Shown in pieces: positions 17,001 to 24,080 of a DNA stretch of 36,890 nt (positions are counted from its first letter, which is position 1; every line of letters begins with the position of its first letter). A model generated the notes under the pieces. That model did not search any database. It was given only the letters and a program-made list of their open reading frames with translations, and was not told where the DNA came from. The position numbers were made by a program, and so were the translations under genes. The stretch spans positions 1 to 36,890 of the forward strand of contig CAYJMF010000044.1 of the NCBI GenBank assembly GCA_964370855.1, given 5' to 3'. The DNA comes from JAKLKS01 sp964370855. Lineage in GTDB: Bacteria > Planctomycetota > JAJSAM01 > JAKLKS01.

Positions 17001-17565
17001 GCCGCGCTGGATCTCCGGAGTCGCGGCGCACGCGGTGCTCGGGAACCTCGACTTCGCCGCCGACGGGGAGGCGCGGGTGCGGGAGCAGGCGCGGGCCCGC
17101 CTCCGCGAGGAGATGGAGGAGCCGCCGCCGGAGGCGGCCGTGGAGGAGGTGGTCGGCTGGGTGCAGCGCTTCCGCGCCTCCCCCGCGGGCCGCGACGTGG
17201 CGGCGGCGGCGCTCCGCGGCGAGCTCCACCGGGAACTGCCCTTCCTCAGGAAGTGGCGGGCCGGGGGGAGCGGCCTCCTCGTCCGCGGGCAGGCCGACCT
17301 CGTCTACCGGGACGGCGGGGGGCGCTGGGTGGTGGGGGACTACAAGGCCTCGGCGGAGCCGACGCGGCGGGGCAAGGCGCGGCGCTACGCGCGCCAGATC
17401 GCGCTCTACACCCGCGCCCTCGCCGACCTCTTTCCCGGGGCCCGGGGGGTCCTCCTCTACCTCGACGGCCCCGCGCCCGCCGCCGTGGAGGTGGACCCCG
17501 CCACCCCCCTCCCCGACCTCGCCCGGTTCCTCGCCGCCGTGCCCGGCGGCGGGACTACTCGCTGA
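14014..17565 (+). CDS. addA: AddA-type helicase-nuclease subunit
   Basis: 1,183 aa UvrD/Rep superfamily 1A helicase with C-terminal nuclease. Walker A GAGSGKTT (29-36), motif II VDEFQDTNPVQ (D342/E343), motif III GDPKQAIYGFRG, motif V TVHQAKGLEWP and motif VI MTRAREHLL are in order. The RecB-type nuclease ends with GDYKAS (D1109, K1111) and ARQIALYTRAL. It is the motor and second nuclease of AddAB. The start ATG overlaps the addB stop (ATGA) and is preceded by GGAGGAGAGG. Odd point: the segment before Walker A (LSRADAVSLLDRDLCVV) lacks the usual Q-motif glutamine. The last 11 bp overlap the converging gene at 17555. Confidence 0.92.
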   Translation: MTLPLPPSLPLSRADAVSLLDRDLCVVAGAGSGKTTVLTERFVHLVLEGGVEMQRILTLTFTDRAAVEMRERVARALGERGRDDLRRDTASAWISTFHSFCARLLKENAIEAGVDPAFAVLTEGEASILLERTREEVVERILAEEPGRLDPLARLAGGTGGLEELVGILLDRCRGLDGGIGPVFAAASEVPDVGPGMALLRKALAALAAGAGEYTEAGARRAEAVAAAARGLDGPADDLPEAVAAVAKAVNLQVKGLAKENLAAVRAAAEPLLDDLVGVRAAPVARTLASLVAELDGAYADARDERGALDFHDLERRALGLLRDHPGVREEVRTRFDHLLVDEFQDTNPVQEALLSLLRTPDRLFVVGDPKQAIYGFRGADHGGFLRAREAAGERGTVLLRENFRSRPGILAFANAVLGPAFAGGLPVQVPWQDLVPGASFDIAPGPCVELHLVEGSRGESAGELRVVEAGLLADRLRALVEGGESAVTRRDREGNPLARPLAWSDAAILLRATTDVKIVERALADRDIPFQVVGGRGFYEAREVVDLANLLECVDNPRRELALAATLRSPFAGLDDDALLALAEERRRRKGSLGDLLLCDGPVRVDGLAPEGRRRAEAFRAVFRELRDLRSRGRLVELVERALEGTGFALASLLRPDGRQAAANLRKVREQARAFEADGAGGLGEFSAAVRRLRLREVRETEAPLASEDAVSILTVHQAKGLEWPLVVLPDAGRAVPPVADPVLLEGGRASLSLQGPDGPLRTRLWKADAEVRKAREAAESMRVLHVAMTRAREHLLVSSVRSRKGVGPWWRAVTVAVSEERFPEEPGTETVELPVEIPVPLLLGRHAPAAAAGRRRAVSLLEKHRRRLLAGKGVRTRLPKGERAAVAAAAASVPPPAPPCDGTPYLVTVSSLLDFEEDPERWWRRHVIGVPDRTPPLPAERAAPSTDLARGGALERTEGAAADVAPPLPSRRDARPGDDDEVHDGVGGVGAHGVPRWISGVAAHAVLGNLDFAADGEARVREQARARLREEMEEPPPEAAVEEVVGWVQRFRASPAGRDVAAAALRGELHRELPFLRKWRAGGSGLLVRGQADLVYRDGGGRWVVGDYKASAEPTRRGKARRYARQIALYTRALADLFPGARGVLLYLDGPAPAAVEVDPATPLPDLARFLAAVPGGGTTR

Positions 17566-18514
17566 CGGAGAACTCGGGTGCGCGGATGTCGAACTTCCCG
17601 TCGGTGACGACCAGCGTGCCGGGATCGCTGGCCGTGGTCATGGAGAAGGTCCCCGCGATCCGGTTCGGCGGGTCGTAGACGGTGACGGTGATCGTCCCCG
17701 TGTCCACGCCGTGGAAGACGGCCTGGGTGGAGTCCGCCGCGAACACCTGCACGTTGGAGGAGGAGCCGGCGAGGCTGAAGGTGCCCGCCCCGTCGAAGCC
17801 CTCGAAGGAGATGAAGATGTTCGTGCGCGCCGCGGGGTACTCGCCGGAGGTCGCCAGGATCAGGAAGGACTGCGAGCCCGTGGCCACGGAGGCCTGCCAG
17901 GTGGAGGCGGCGTAGGGGACGGCGTCGATCTCCGCCGTCAGCCCCTCCGCCCCCGGGCCGCCGCCGGCCTTCTCGATGATCTTCATGGCCTTGGAGAGGA
18001 GCGACCAGGCCTTTGCCAGGCCCTTCGCCCGCGCCGCCCGCGTGGTCGCGAGGAGGGACGCCTCCCGCTCGGCGTCGGCCTTGTCGAGCAGCGCCTGCGC
18101 CTTCGCGAGGGCGCTCCCCGAGAGGGCGGCGAGCCCCTCCTCGACGGAGGCCCGGAACGCGCCCACCTCCTCGTCGAGGGCGTCGAGGGCGGCGTCCGTG
18201 AGCCCCCCGAGGGTGAGGAGGATCCCCGGCGCGGCGAATTCCTCCGTGTAGGCCTTTTCGAGGAGCTTCGCCACCTTGCCCGCCGTCTTGAGATCGTCGC
18301 CGAGGTCGTCGGCCGGCCTGTCGAGCTGCTTCAGGGACTTGAGGACCGCCGCCTTCTGCTTCTTCTGCGTCTTGTCGAGGGTCCCGGTGAAGTCGTTGTC
18401 GCGGCGGAAGGCGAGCTCCTCCGCCAGGTTGTCGAGGGCGCCGGTGAAGGAGGCGGCGGAGAGGGCGGACCCGAGGGCCAGGAGGAGGAGGGCGGAGGCG
18501 GCGGTGGTTTTCAT
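17555..18514 (-). CDS. Secreted hypothetical protein with coiled-coil and C-terminal beta domain
   Basis: 319 aa. A signal peptide (residues 1-20, MKTTAASALLLLALGSALS) leads to a long helical region (about 25-200) rich in Leu/Ala/Lys/Asp with likely coiled coil. The last 115 residues are strand-rich and resemble the DUF6252 layout: a W near the start (STWQAS), an inner FLILATSGEY strand, DTGTITVTVYD, then IAGTFSMTT and TDGKFDI. This resemblance is by eye only. The start at 18514 is chosen for the signal peptide; TATCGT seven bases upstream suggests a leaderless mRNA. The 3' end overlaps addA by 11 bp on the opposite strand. Function unknown. Confidence 0.7.
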   Translation of the reverse strand: MKTTAASALLLLALGSALSAASFTGALDNLAEELAFRRDNDFTGTLDKTQKKQKAAVLKSLKQLDRPADDLGDDLKTAGKVAKLLEKAYTEEFAAPGILLTLGGLTDAALDALDEEVGAFRASVEEGLAALSGSALAKAQALLDKADAEREASLLATTRAARAKGLAKAWSLLSKAMKIIEKAGGGPGAEGLTAEIDAVPYAASTWQASVATGSQSFLILATSGEYPAARTNIFISFEGFDGAGTFSLAGSSSNVQVFAADSTQAVFHGVDTGTITVTVYDPPNRIAGTFSMTTASDPGTLVVTDGKFDIRAPEFSVSE

Positions 18515-18591
18515 GGGGACAACGATACGAGCCCCGGAGGGGGAGGGGGGGGAAATCGGGGAAAATCCGGTCAGGGAGGGGAGGGTATACG

Positions 18592-18690
18592 GTACCCGAC
18601 CCAATTTATCGGGGTTGGGATCGCGACTTCCGCCCAGGCGGTAGTCCATCGCTCAACCCCGATGAATCGGGTCGGGTACCGTATTCCCCT
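18592..18690. repeat. Long-arm inverted repeat of the GGGTCGGGT family
   Basis: The left arm starts with TACGGTACCCGACCC and continues with ATTTATCGGGGTTG. The right arm is CAACCCCGATGAATC followed by GGGTCGGGTACCGTA. The arms are about 30 bp and nearly perfect, around a loop of about 35 bp. It lies between the stop of the lipoprotein gene (18708) and the 5' end of the secreted-protein gene (18514), both on the minus strand, where it could end the upstream transcript. Confidence 0.85.
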
Positions 18691-18707
18691 GGAATGGCGG
18701 CGGTGAT

Positions 18708-19292
18708 CTACCTCGGCACCCTGACCTCCGCCCGGATCTTCCTCACCACGCGGACGACCTTCGCGTCCTTCGTCAGCCCGACGCGGAGCCGTTCCCCGTC
18801 CACGAGGACCTTGACGTGGAACTCCTCGCCGGCGGCGGCCTCGGGGCCGGAGACCTTCTCCACGGCGACGACCTGCCCGCCGGGCACCGCCTTCGAGGCG
18901 GCGGCGACGACGTTGGCGGGCCACTCCGCAGGGGCGAGGGGGTTCTCCATCCCGGCGACGGAGCCGTCGGCGTTCATCATGATCTCCACGCGGTGGTCGC
19001 CGCTCTGCTTGACGACCATGATGTAGGTCTTCCCGCCGGTGGTGAGGCGGGAGGCGGAGACGGCGATGCCCCCGGGGCGGGCCTTGTCGGCGCCCTGGAT
19101 GCAGGCGAAGGGGACGGAGGCGACGGGGATCTCGGCGCAGGTGGCGACGACGCCGCCGGACGCGTCCATCTCGACGACGAACTCCCCGCCGAGGCGGGTG
19201 TCCTGGGCCCGGGCGGCGGCGCCGGCGACGCCGGAGCCTCCGGAGGCGCAGCCTGCGGCGAGGACGACGAGGGCGACGGCGAGGATTCTCAT
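18708..19292 (-). CDS. Putative lipoprotein with PepSY-like C-terminus
   Basis: 194 aa. A lipoprotein signal with lipobox LAAGC puts the lipid-modified cysteine at residue 15, so it should be membrane-anchored outside the cytoplasm. The body has short strands and GGS-rich spacing; the C-terminal segment (EEFHVKVLVDG, then LTKDAKVVRVVRKI) is like the strand-rich end of PepSY-type domains, but I cannot confirm this. GGAGAACACC directly before the ATG sets the start. No partner or reaction can be named. The repeat element at 18592-18690 follows it. Confidence 0.7.
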   Translation of the reverse strand: MRILAVALVVLAAGCASGGSGVAGAAARAQDTRLGGEFVVEMDASGGVVATCAEIPVASVPFACIQGADKARPGGIAVSASRLTTGGKTYIMVVKQSGDHRVEIMMNADGSVAGMENPLAPAEWPANVVAAASKAVPGGQVVAVEKVSGPEAAAGEEFHVKVLVDGERLRVGLTKDAKVVRVVRKIRAEVRVPR

Positions 19293-19393
19293 GGTGTTCT
19301 CCTTTCCAGCGGGAAGCGAAGCGGGAATCGTCCCCACGAGATTACGCCGCCTCCCCCCCCGGTGCAAGTGGGGTGGATTCCCCCGGTCACGCG

Positions 19394-19741
19394 TCAGGAG
19401 TAGGAGAGCCCGCAGGCGGGGCAGCGCTCGAGGTACTCGGGAAAGGGGGCGCCGCAGGCGACGCAGGCGTTCTCGCCCGCCTCGGGGTCCATGACCCGGG
19501 CCTCGCGGGCCTCCACCACCCCGCGGACGTGCTCCTCGAGGATCTCCATCGCCTCGGCGGCGTGGGTGGAATCCACCTGGAGCTGGATCCGGCCGCAGGG
19601 GAGGCCGGAGAGGAAACCGGTGGTCGCGAGGTGGGCGTCGACGAGGTGGGCGGTGATGCCGGCACCGGCGAGGAGGCCGACGACGTACTCCGCTTCGAGG
19701 GCGGTATCGTAGCTGGCGATGTTCACGGGATCGGTGTCCAC
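19394..19741 (-). CDS. DUF2007 protein with C-terminal zinc ribbon
   Basis: 115 aa. The N-terminal 75 residues have the DUF2007 (putative signal-transducing) pattern: ASYDTALEAEYVVGLLAGAGI, a helix that samples two strands, then LQVDSTHAAEAMEIL. The C-terminus is a rubredoxin-like zinc ribbon with C93, C96, C107 and C110. The start is GTG at 19741 with GGGGGAGG about six bases upstream; the frame is open much further but that is a GC artefact crossing dtd on the other strand. Divergent from dtd, with about 88 bp between. Function unknown; zinc binding is inferred from the cysteines. Confidence 0.75.
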   Translation of the reverse strand: MDTDPVNIASYDTALEAEYVVGLLAGAGITAHLVDAHLATTGFLSGLPCGRIQLQVDSTHAAEAMEILEEHVRGVVEAREARVMDPEAGENACVACGAPFPEYLERCPACGLSYS

Positions 19742-19784
19742 GGAGAACCTCCCCCGAGGAGGATACCCCCACCGGAGCGAGAGG

Positions 19785-19790
19785 TACAAT
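19785..19790 (+). promoter_or_regulatory. Candidate -10 box of dtd operon
   Basis: TACAAT 39 bases upstream of the dtd GTG start, in the divergent gap between the DUF2007 gene and dtd. No good -35. The start has GGGGAGG for ribosome binding, so a leadered mRNA fits. Confidence 0.4.
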
Positions 19791-19829
19791 GTGCCCGCGT
19801 CCGCCCCCCGGCGGGCGCGGGGAGGGGCC

Positions 19830-20267
19830 GTGAAAGTCGTGGTCCAGAGAGTCTCCTCCGCGCGGGTCGAGGTCGCCGGCGAGACCGTGGGCGCCGTGGA
19901 CCGCGGCCTCCTCGTCCTCGTCGGCGCCGCCCGCGGCGACGACGAGGGGACGGCCCGTGCCCTCGCCCGCAAGGTGGCCAACCTCCGGGTCTTCGAGGAC
20001 GGGGCCGGGAAGATGAACCTCGACGCCCGCCAGGCCGGTGGCGCCGTCCTCCTCGTGAGCCAGTTCACGCTGCTCGCCGACGCCTCCCGGGGGAACCGCC
20101 CCTCCTTCACGGGGGCGGAGGCGCCGGAGCTGGCCGAGCCCCTGGTCCGGGCCTTCGCCGACGCGGTGCGGGCCGAGGGGCTGCGCTGCGAGACCGGCCG
20201 CTTCGGGGCCGCCATGGCGGTCCACCTGGTGAACGACGGGCCCGTGACGATCGTCCTGGAGTCGTGA
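19830..20267 (+). CDS. dtd: D-aminoacyl-tRNA deacylase
   Basis: 145 aa, exactly the usual length of Dtd. It hydrolyses D-aminoacyl-tRNAs and mischarged glycyl-tRNA, protecting translation. It contains VQRVSSARVEV at the N-terminus, the SQFTLLAD motif (77-84) and the C-terminal Gly-cisPro motif in NDGPVT (135-140). The GTG at 19830 is chosen because the protein then begins MKVVVQRV as in the family, with GGGGAGG upstream; an in-frame start at 19719 would add an unsupported leader. Followed after about 34 bp by the SixA-like phosphatase. Confidence 0.95.
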   Translation: MKVVVQRVSSARVEVAGETVGAVDRGLLVLVGAARGDDEGTARALARKVANLRVFEDGAGKMNLDARQAGGAVLLVSQFTLLADASRGNRPSFTGAEAPELAEPLVRAFADAVRAEGLRCETGRFGAAMAVHLVNDGPVTIVLES

Positions 20268-20301
20268 TCCGCCGCCCCCCGCCGGGGGGGAGAATGGGGC
20301 C

Positions 20302-20862
20302 ATGGCCAAGTCCGCGCCTCGGAAGGACGCCTCCCACCCGCGGGAGCTGCTGGTGCTGCGCCACGCGAAGTCGGACCGGACGGCGGCGGTGCGAAAGGAC
20401 TTCGATCGCCCGCTGAACAAGCGCGGGCGCAAGGACGCCCCCCGCGTGGGGCGCCTCCTCGAGAAGGAGGGGCTCCGCCCCGACCTCGTCCTCTCGAGCC
20501 CCGCGGTGCGCGCGAAGGCGACGACGCTCGCGGTGCTCGAGGAGCTCGACCTCGACGAGGAGGCGGTGCGCTGGGAGCCGAAGATCTACGAGGCCGAGAC
20601 GGCGACGCTGCTGCGGCTCCTCTCCGAGGTGCCCCGCTCCGCGACGAGGGTCCTCCTCGTGGGGCACAACCCGGGGCTCGAGGACCTGGTGCTCCACCTC
20701 GGCGGCGACGGGGTGGCGATCCCCGGCGACGGGAAGCTCCTCCCGACGGCGGGGCTGGCGCGACTGGCGATGCCCGCGGACTGGGGGCGGCTGCCGCCGG
20801 GCTCGGCCGATCTCCTCTCCCTCGTGCGGCCGAAGGACGGGGGTGCGGGAGGCGGGTGCTGA
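20302..20862 (+). CDS. sixA: SixA-like phosphohistidine phosphatase
   Basis: 186 aa histidine-phosphatase superfamily. The phosphate-accepting histidine is H21 in LRHAKSD, the typical SixA variant of RHG; R70 in SSPAVRA and H122 in VGHNPGLEDL complete the active site. SixA removes phosphate from histidine on phosphotransfer proteins; the target here is unknown. N-terminal 14 residues are a basic extension and the C-terminus ends in a Gly tail. The stop overlaps the sirtuin start by 7 bp, so dtd-sixA-sirtuin likely form an operon. Confidence 0.85.
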   Translation: MAKSAPRKDASHPRELLVLRHAKSDRTAAVRKDFDRPLNKRGRKDAPRVGRLLEKEGLRPDLVLSSPAVRAKATTLAVLEELDLDEEAVRWEPKIYEAETATLLRLLSEVPRSATRVLLVGHNPGLEDLVLHLGGDGVAIPGDGKLLPTAGLARLAMPADWGRLPPGSADLLSLVRPKDGGAGGGC

Positions 20863-21578
20863 GCGACCTCGACCGTGTCCGCGAGGCGCTGTCGGCGGCG
20901 CGGCGGGTGCTCGTGATCACGGGGGCGGGAATCTCGGCGGAGAGCGGGATCCCGACGTTCCGGGGGCCCGGGGGGTGGTGGCGGAACCTCGATCCCGCGC
21001 GGCTCGCGACGCCGGCGGCCTTCGCGGCGGACCCGGTGCTGGTGTGGGAGTGGTACGACCACCGGCGGCGGGGGGTGGCGGCGGCGGCGCCCAACGCGGG
21101 GCATCGTGCGGTGGCCGCGCTCGCCCGGTCGCGGGAGGTGGTGCTGGTGACGCAGAACGTGGATGATCTCCACGAGCGGGGGGGGAGCGGGTCGGTGCTC
21201 CACGTGCACGGGTCGCTGTGGACGATGCGGTGCGTGATCGACGGGGGTCTCATCGAGAACCGGGAGGTGCCGCTGCGGTTCTTCCCGCCGCGTTGCCGGT
21301 GCGGGGGACTCCTGCGGCCGCACATCACGTGGTTCGGGGAGCACATCATGCGGGACGCGGCCGCCGAAGTGGAGGCGGGGCTGCGCGCGGGCTTCGACGT
21401 GGCGCTCGTGGTGGGGACGGAGGCGTCGTTCCCCTACATCCTCGAGTGGGCGCTCCGGGCGCAGGGGGCGGGGGCGCTGCTCGTGGAGGTGAACCCCGTG
21501 GAGACGGCTCTCACGGATCGCGCCGACGTGCATCTCCGGGGTGCGGCGGGGGTGGTGCTGCCGGGGGTGGCGGGGTAG
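20856..21578 (+). CDS. cobB: Class III sirtuin (NAD-dependent lysine deacylase)
   Basis: 240 aa. NAD-binding GAGISAESGIPTFRG (23-37), TQNVDDLHERGGS (99-111) and catalytic H118 (HVHGS) are present. Y67-x-x-R70 (YDHR) is the class III pair that reads succinyl or malonyl groups, so desuccinylase activity is likely beside deacetylation. The zinc site is unusual: C126 is followed by D129 where the second Cys is expected, and the other pair is C147/C149 (RCRCGG), leaving three cysteines. GTG start at 20856, preceded by GGGAGG and overlapping the phosphatase stop by 7 bp. The protein is cytosolic. Confidence 0.87.
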   Translation: MLSDLDRVREALSAARRVLVITGAGISAESGIPTFRGPGGWWRNLDPARLATPAAFAADPVLVWEWYDHRRRGVAAAAPNAGHRAVAALARSREVVLVTQNVDDLHERGGSGSVLHVHGSLWTMRCVIDGGLIENREVPLRFFPPRCRCGGLLRPHITWFGEHIMRDAAAEVEAGLRAGFDVALVVGTEASFPYILEWALRAQGAGALLVEVNPVETALTDRADVHLRGAAGVVLPGVAG

Positions 21579-21945
21579 GGGGGGTGTGAGGAGGGCACGG
21601 GCGCAGCGGTGGGGAGGCAGGCGGATTCCAGGGAGATTTCGTGTCGGGTTTCCGAGCTGGATTCCGATTCCCATGGCAGTGAGGACGACTTCGCCGCGTT
21701 CGGCGAGGCGCGCCCCGGGAAAGGCGGCGTGATGTCATGGCGGCACGAGAGGTGCAGGGGGGGGGGCGTCTCCCTCTCCTGGTGGAGACTCGCGGCAGGC
21801 AGGGCGTAGGACCCGCCCCAAGCGACGGCTGATCCTGATCGGCTGTCCCGGACTCGAGGCCTTCGCCCGGAGCCGGGGTGCGACCCACTGGGCGCCCCGG
21901 GAGATCCACCGGGTCCGTCCGTTCCGGAACGAGGGCGGGGTCCTC
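21579..21945. other. Gene-poor interval with possible unread 5' coding
   Basis: 367 bases between the sirtuin stop and the first canonical start of the AraC-like gene. Bases 21579-21730 show nothing I can assign. A run of ten G lies at 21757-21766. From about 21811 the frame of the downstream gene is open and looks coding (LILIGCPGLEAFARSR, then THWAPREIHRV) but has no ATG, GTG or TTG start; the only candidates are CTG at 21829/21835 or a start in another frame at ATG 21737 joined by a shift in the G run. Confidence 0.5.
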
Positions 21946-22515
21946 GTGCTCGGTGACGCCGGGATCGCGGAACTCTCCCCGGCCCCCCTGCTGCGCCTGC
22001 TCCCCGCCCCGCCGTGGTGGATCCTCCTGTGCCCGGGTGCGGTTCGACCGGAGGACCTCTGGAGGTGGGCCACGGCCTCCCGGTCGGTCTCCCTGACGTC
22101 GCGGGCGCTCCTCGGGCAGAGGGTGGAGGAGAAACTCCTGGAGCCGGACCGTCTTCCCCTCGGGCAGAACGGCTGGGACCGCCTGACCCGCTGCCCCTGC
22201 GGGACCTGCGGGGAGCGCCTCCGTGCGCTGGAGGGGCTCGACCGGGCTGAGGTGGGTCCATGGGCGGCGTCCGTGGACTGCCCGCCGCGGAAGTTCAGGG
22301 AGTGGGCCCAGTCCCACCAGGGCGCGCTCCCCGTGGTGGTGGCCTGGCGGTACATCGAGGCCGTGGCGTCGCTCGAGAAGGCCGAGGGCCGGTCCCTGGA
22401 GGCGGTGGCGGCGTCCCTCGGCTACTCCTCGGCGGAGAGCTTCCGCCGGGCGCGGATGCGCCGGGGCCGGGGACGGAGGCCCCGGTCCGCGGAGGGGGGC
22501 GGGAACGAAGTGTAG
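21946..22515 (+). CDS. AraC-like helix-turn-helix regulator, 5' end uncertain
   Basis: 189 aa from the only canonical start (GTG), though coding signal extends about 40 codons upstream. The N-terminal half (WWILLCPGAVRPEDL, then TASRSVSLTSRAL) resembles a degenerate receiver-like alternation of strands and helices. A CPCGTC cluster lies at 83-88. The C-terminal helix-turn-helix (148-172, SLEAVAASLGYSSAESFRRAR) has the second-HTH pattern of AraC/XylS proteins, usually followed by G-x-P. Probably a DNA-binding regulator and the first gene of the island up to 24.4 kb. The G10 run upstream suggests a frameshift, sequencing error or phase-variable start. Confidence 0.6.
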   Translation: MLGDAGIAELSPAPLLRLLPAPPWWILLCPGAVRPEDLWRWATASRSVSLTSRALLGQRVEEKLLEPDRLPLGQNGWDRLTRCPCGTCGERLRALEGLDRAEVGPWAASVDCPPRKFREWAQSHQGALPVVVAWRYIEAVASLEKAEGRSLEAVAASLGYSSAESFRRARMRRGRGRRPRSAEGGGNEV

Positions 22516-22630
22516 GGGGGAAGGCCTCGAAGTGTGGGGTACGGCCGAACCCGGACGAGGCGAGGATGCCCATCGGCACGGGAGCCTGAAATCGGCGCCC
22601 GGTCCGAGCGAAAGAAGCGGGAGGAACGCG

Positions 22631-22858
22631 ATGGAAACGGAGCGGGATTCGGGCGGCGGGCGAGAGCGGATCACCTTCACTTTCCGGTTCGATCGGCCGC
22701 CAATGGACTTCGAATCTTCCCCGATGGACGTCTCCTGCTACCCGACGGCGATCCTCCCCGGCGGTCCGAACGGCCGAGTGGATGCGGGATCCCCCGAGGA
22801 GCCGCCGGAGGCCCCGGGGACTTCCGTGGAGGATCCGCACCCCGAGGACGCGCCGTAA
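22631..22858 (+). CDS. Small hypothetical protein
   Basis: 75 aa, not recognised. GGGAGGAACGCG immediately before the ATG is a strong ribosome-binding site, the best evidence it is real. It has a short strand (RITFTFRFDRP), a central PMDVSCYPTAILPGG and an acidic proline-rich tail ending EDPHPEDAP-like. No signal peptide or membrane segment. It is followed by a hairpin and then by the first beta-family gene; it is probably part of the same island. Confidence 0.5.
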   Translation: METERDSGGGRERITFTFRFDRPPMDFESSPMDVSCYPTAILPGGPNGRVDAGSPEEPPEAPGTSVEDPHPEDAP

Positions 22859-22874
22859 GCCGACGAGATACGCC

Positions 22875-22895
22875 CCCGCCCGGTAACGGGGCGGG
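22875..22895 (+). terminator. Hairpin between island genes
   Basis: CCCGCCC, a 7-base loop GGTAACG, GGGCGGG: a perfect 7-bp GC stem 17 bp after the small ORF stop. No T-run follows, so intrinsic termination is uncertain; it may be a processing or attenuation hairpin. Confidence 0.3.
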
Positions 22896-22957
22896 ATGGA
22901 CAGAGGAAGCCGCATGGGAGGCAGCGCAACCAGCGCCACGGGCGCAAGGAGACGGAG

Positions 22958-23299
22958 ATGGCCGAGACGATCGTGTTCTACCCGAAGTGGACGACGCTCC
23001 TCGAGGGGACGTACTACTCGGACCCCTACGACGTGACGGCCTACAAGTCCATCGCCGCCGAAGCGGTCCTCGGCGGGCGCCTCGACACGGCGACGGCCAC
23101 GGGGCAGTTCGAGGAGAGCTCCGATCTCGAGACCTGGTCGAACATCTCCGGAGCCACCCTGTCTCCGACTCTCGGGACGCCGGCCACCCGGGATCTCTCC
23201 GACACGGTCCGCTACATCCGCCTGAAGTACACCGTCGCCGGTGGCGGCGGGGCCGGAGCGGTCTCCCTCTGGGCGAAGGCTGTCGCCCGGGAGAACTAG
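22958..23299 (+). CDS. Island tandem beta-protein family, member 1
   Basis: 113 aa, no known family recognised. Shared with the members at 23696 and 24081: FYPKW near the start, YYSDPYDV followed by YKSI, ESSDLETW, LSPTLGTPAT, RYIRLK and an AVARE end. Alternating hydrophobic strands predict one small beta-sandwich. No signal peptide, membrane segment or catalytic residues are evident, so a structural or binding role is likely. AAGGAG lies 7 bases before the ATG. Genes of the family are consecutive on one strand, consistent with one operon and local duplication. Confidence 0.7.
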   Translation: MAETIVFYPKWTTLLEGTYYSDPYDVTAYKSIAAEAVLGGRLDTATATGQFEESSDLETWSNISGATLSPTLGTPATRDLSDTVRYIRLKYTVAGGGGAGAVSLWAKAVAREN

Positions 23300-23310
23300 G
23301 GGACCAGGAG

Positions 23311-23341
23311 GGACCGGCAGCGGGACCTCCGTAGCCGGTCC
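23311..23341 (+). repeat. Perfect 8-bp stem hairpin between family members
   Basis: GGACCGGC and GCCGGTCC with a 15-base loop, in the 112-bp gap between member 1 and member 2. No T-tract. It may stabilise or partly terminate the message. Confidence 0.35.
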
Positions 23342-23411
23342 AGGAGGTGCGCCGAGGCGTTTCACGGCGAAACGAAGACGTGTCGGTGCGGCATCGAGAG
23401 GGTGAACGCGA

Positions 23412-23699
23412 ATGTCCGACTACGGGTACATGGACGTGCCGGGCTACGGTGGCCTCCTGTTCTCCTCGGGCCCGGGAGGCGGGGCGACCGTCCAGATCGA
23501 GGAGAGCGATGATGAGGCCACCTGGAAGACCCTCGCTCCCTGCGCGCTGTCCAGGCCCGGGGAGGCGATGGAGTTGATGGTCCCGGAGGAGGACGGCGCC
23601 TGTTACCGCCTGAAAGTGACCACCGCCCGTCTCAACGGATGGGTCTCCTACTACATGGTTCTGCCAAAACCCGGGCGTGACCAAGGGGGCAGATCATGA
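23412..23699 (+). CDS. Island tandem beta-protein family, divergent member 2
   Basis: 95 aa, shorter than its neighbours and lacking the N-terminal FPK segment. It keeps the central strand-turn VQIEESDDEATW, aligned with VQLQEGSDLEFDNW of member 3, and strands YRLKVTT and YYMVLPK. The stop overlaps the next ATG by 4 bp (ATGA), coupling its translation to member 3. A decayed relative of this member is present at 26618-26830. Function unknown. Confidence 0.6.
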   Translation: MSDYGYMDVPGYGGLLFSSGPGGGATVQIEESDDEATWKTLAPCALSRPGEAMELMVPEEDGACYRLKVTTARLNGWVSYYMVLPKPGRDQGGRS

Positions 23700-24064
23700 G
23701 CGGGCGGGTCCTCCATCTCTTCCCGAAGTACTCGACCCTGGTTGGCGGGGCCCCGGCGGGATCCGGAGGCCAGGACTTCTTCTCTCCGCCATTCGAGGTC
23801 GTGCCATTCAAGACGCTGGTCCTCGAGGCCCTTCTCCTCGGTGCGACAGGCGGGACCGTGAAGGTGCAGCTTCAGGAGGGAAGCGACCTGGAGTTCGACA
23901 ACTGGACGGCCCTCGGGTCCGAGGAGACGTTGGCGGCCGGCACGGTGAGTCCGGTGACGGCGACCAGCCCGGCGCGATACGTCAGGGCCCGGGTAAACCT
24001 CTCCATTGCCAGCGGAACGATGGCGGTGACCTTCTGGGTCATTGCGACGGCGCGGGAGGTGTAG
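23696..24064 (+). CDS. Island tandem beta-protein family, member 3
   Basis: 122 aa. LFPKYSTL at the start, FFSPPFEVVPFKTL, VQLQEGSDL, NWTAL, RYVRARVNL and VIATARE align with members 1 and 4. Its start region GGGGGCAGATCATGAGCGGG is nearly identical to that of member 4 at 24069, which points to recent duplication including the ribosome-binding site. Predicted all-beta and soluble; no partner is known. Confidence 0.68.
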   Translation: MSGRVLHLFPKYSTLVGGAPAGSGGQDFFSPPFEVVPFKTLVLEALLLGATGGTVKVQLQEGSDLEFDNWTALGSEETLAAGTVSPVTATSPARYVRARVNLSIASGTMAVTFWVIATAREV

Positions 24065-24080
24065 GCGTGGGGGCCAGATC

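Noticed and set aside
19741..21349. N-terminal extension of the DUF2007 gene to 21349
   Set aside because: Would run across dtd, sixA and the sirtuin on the other strand; GTG 19741 has a good ribosome-binding site and the domain begins there.
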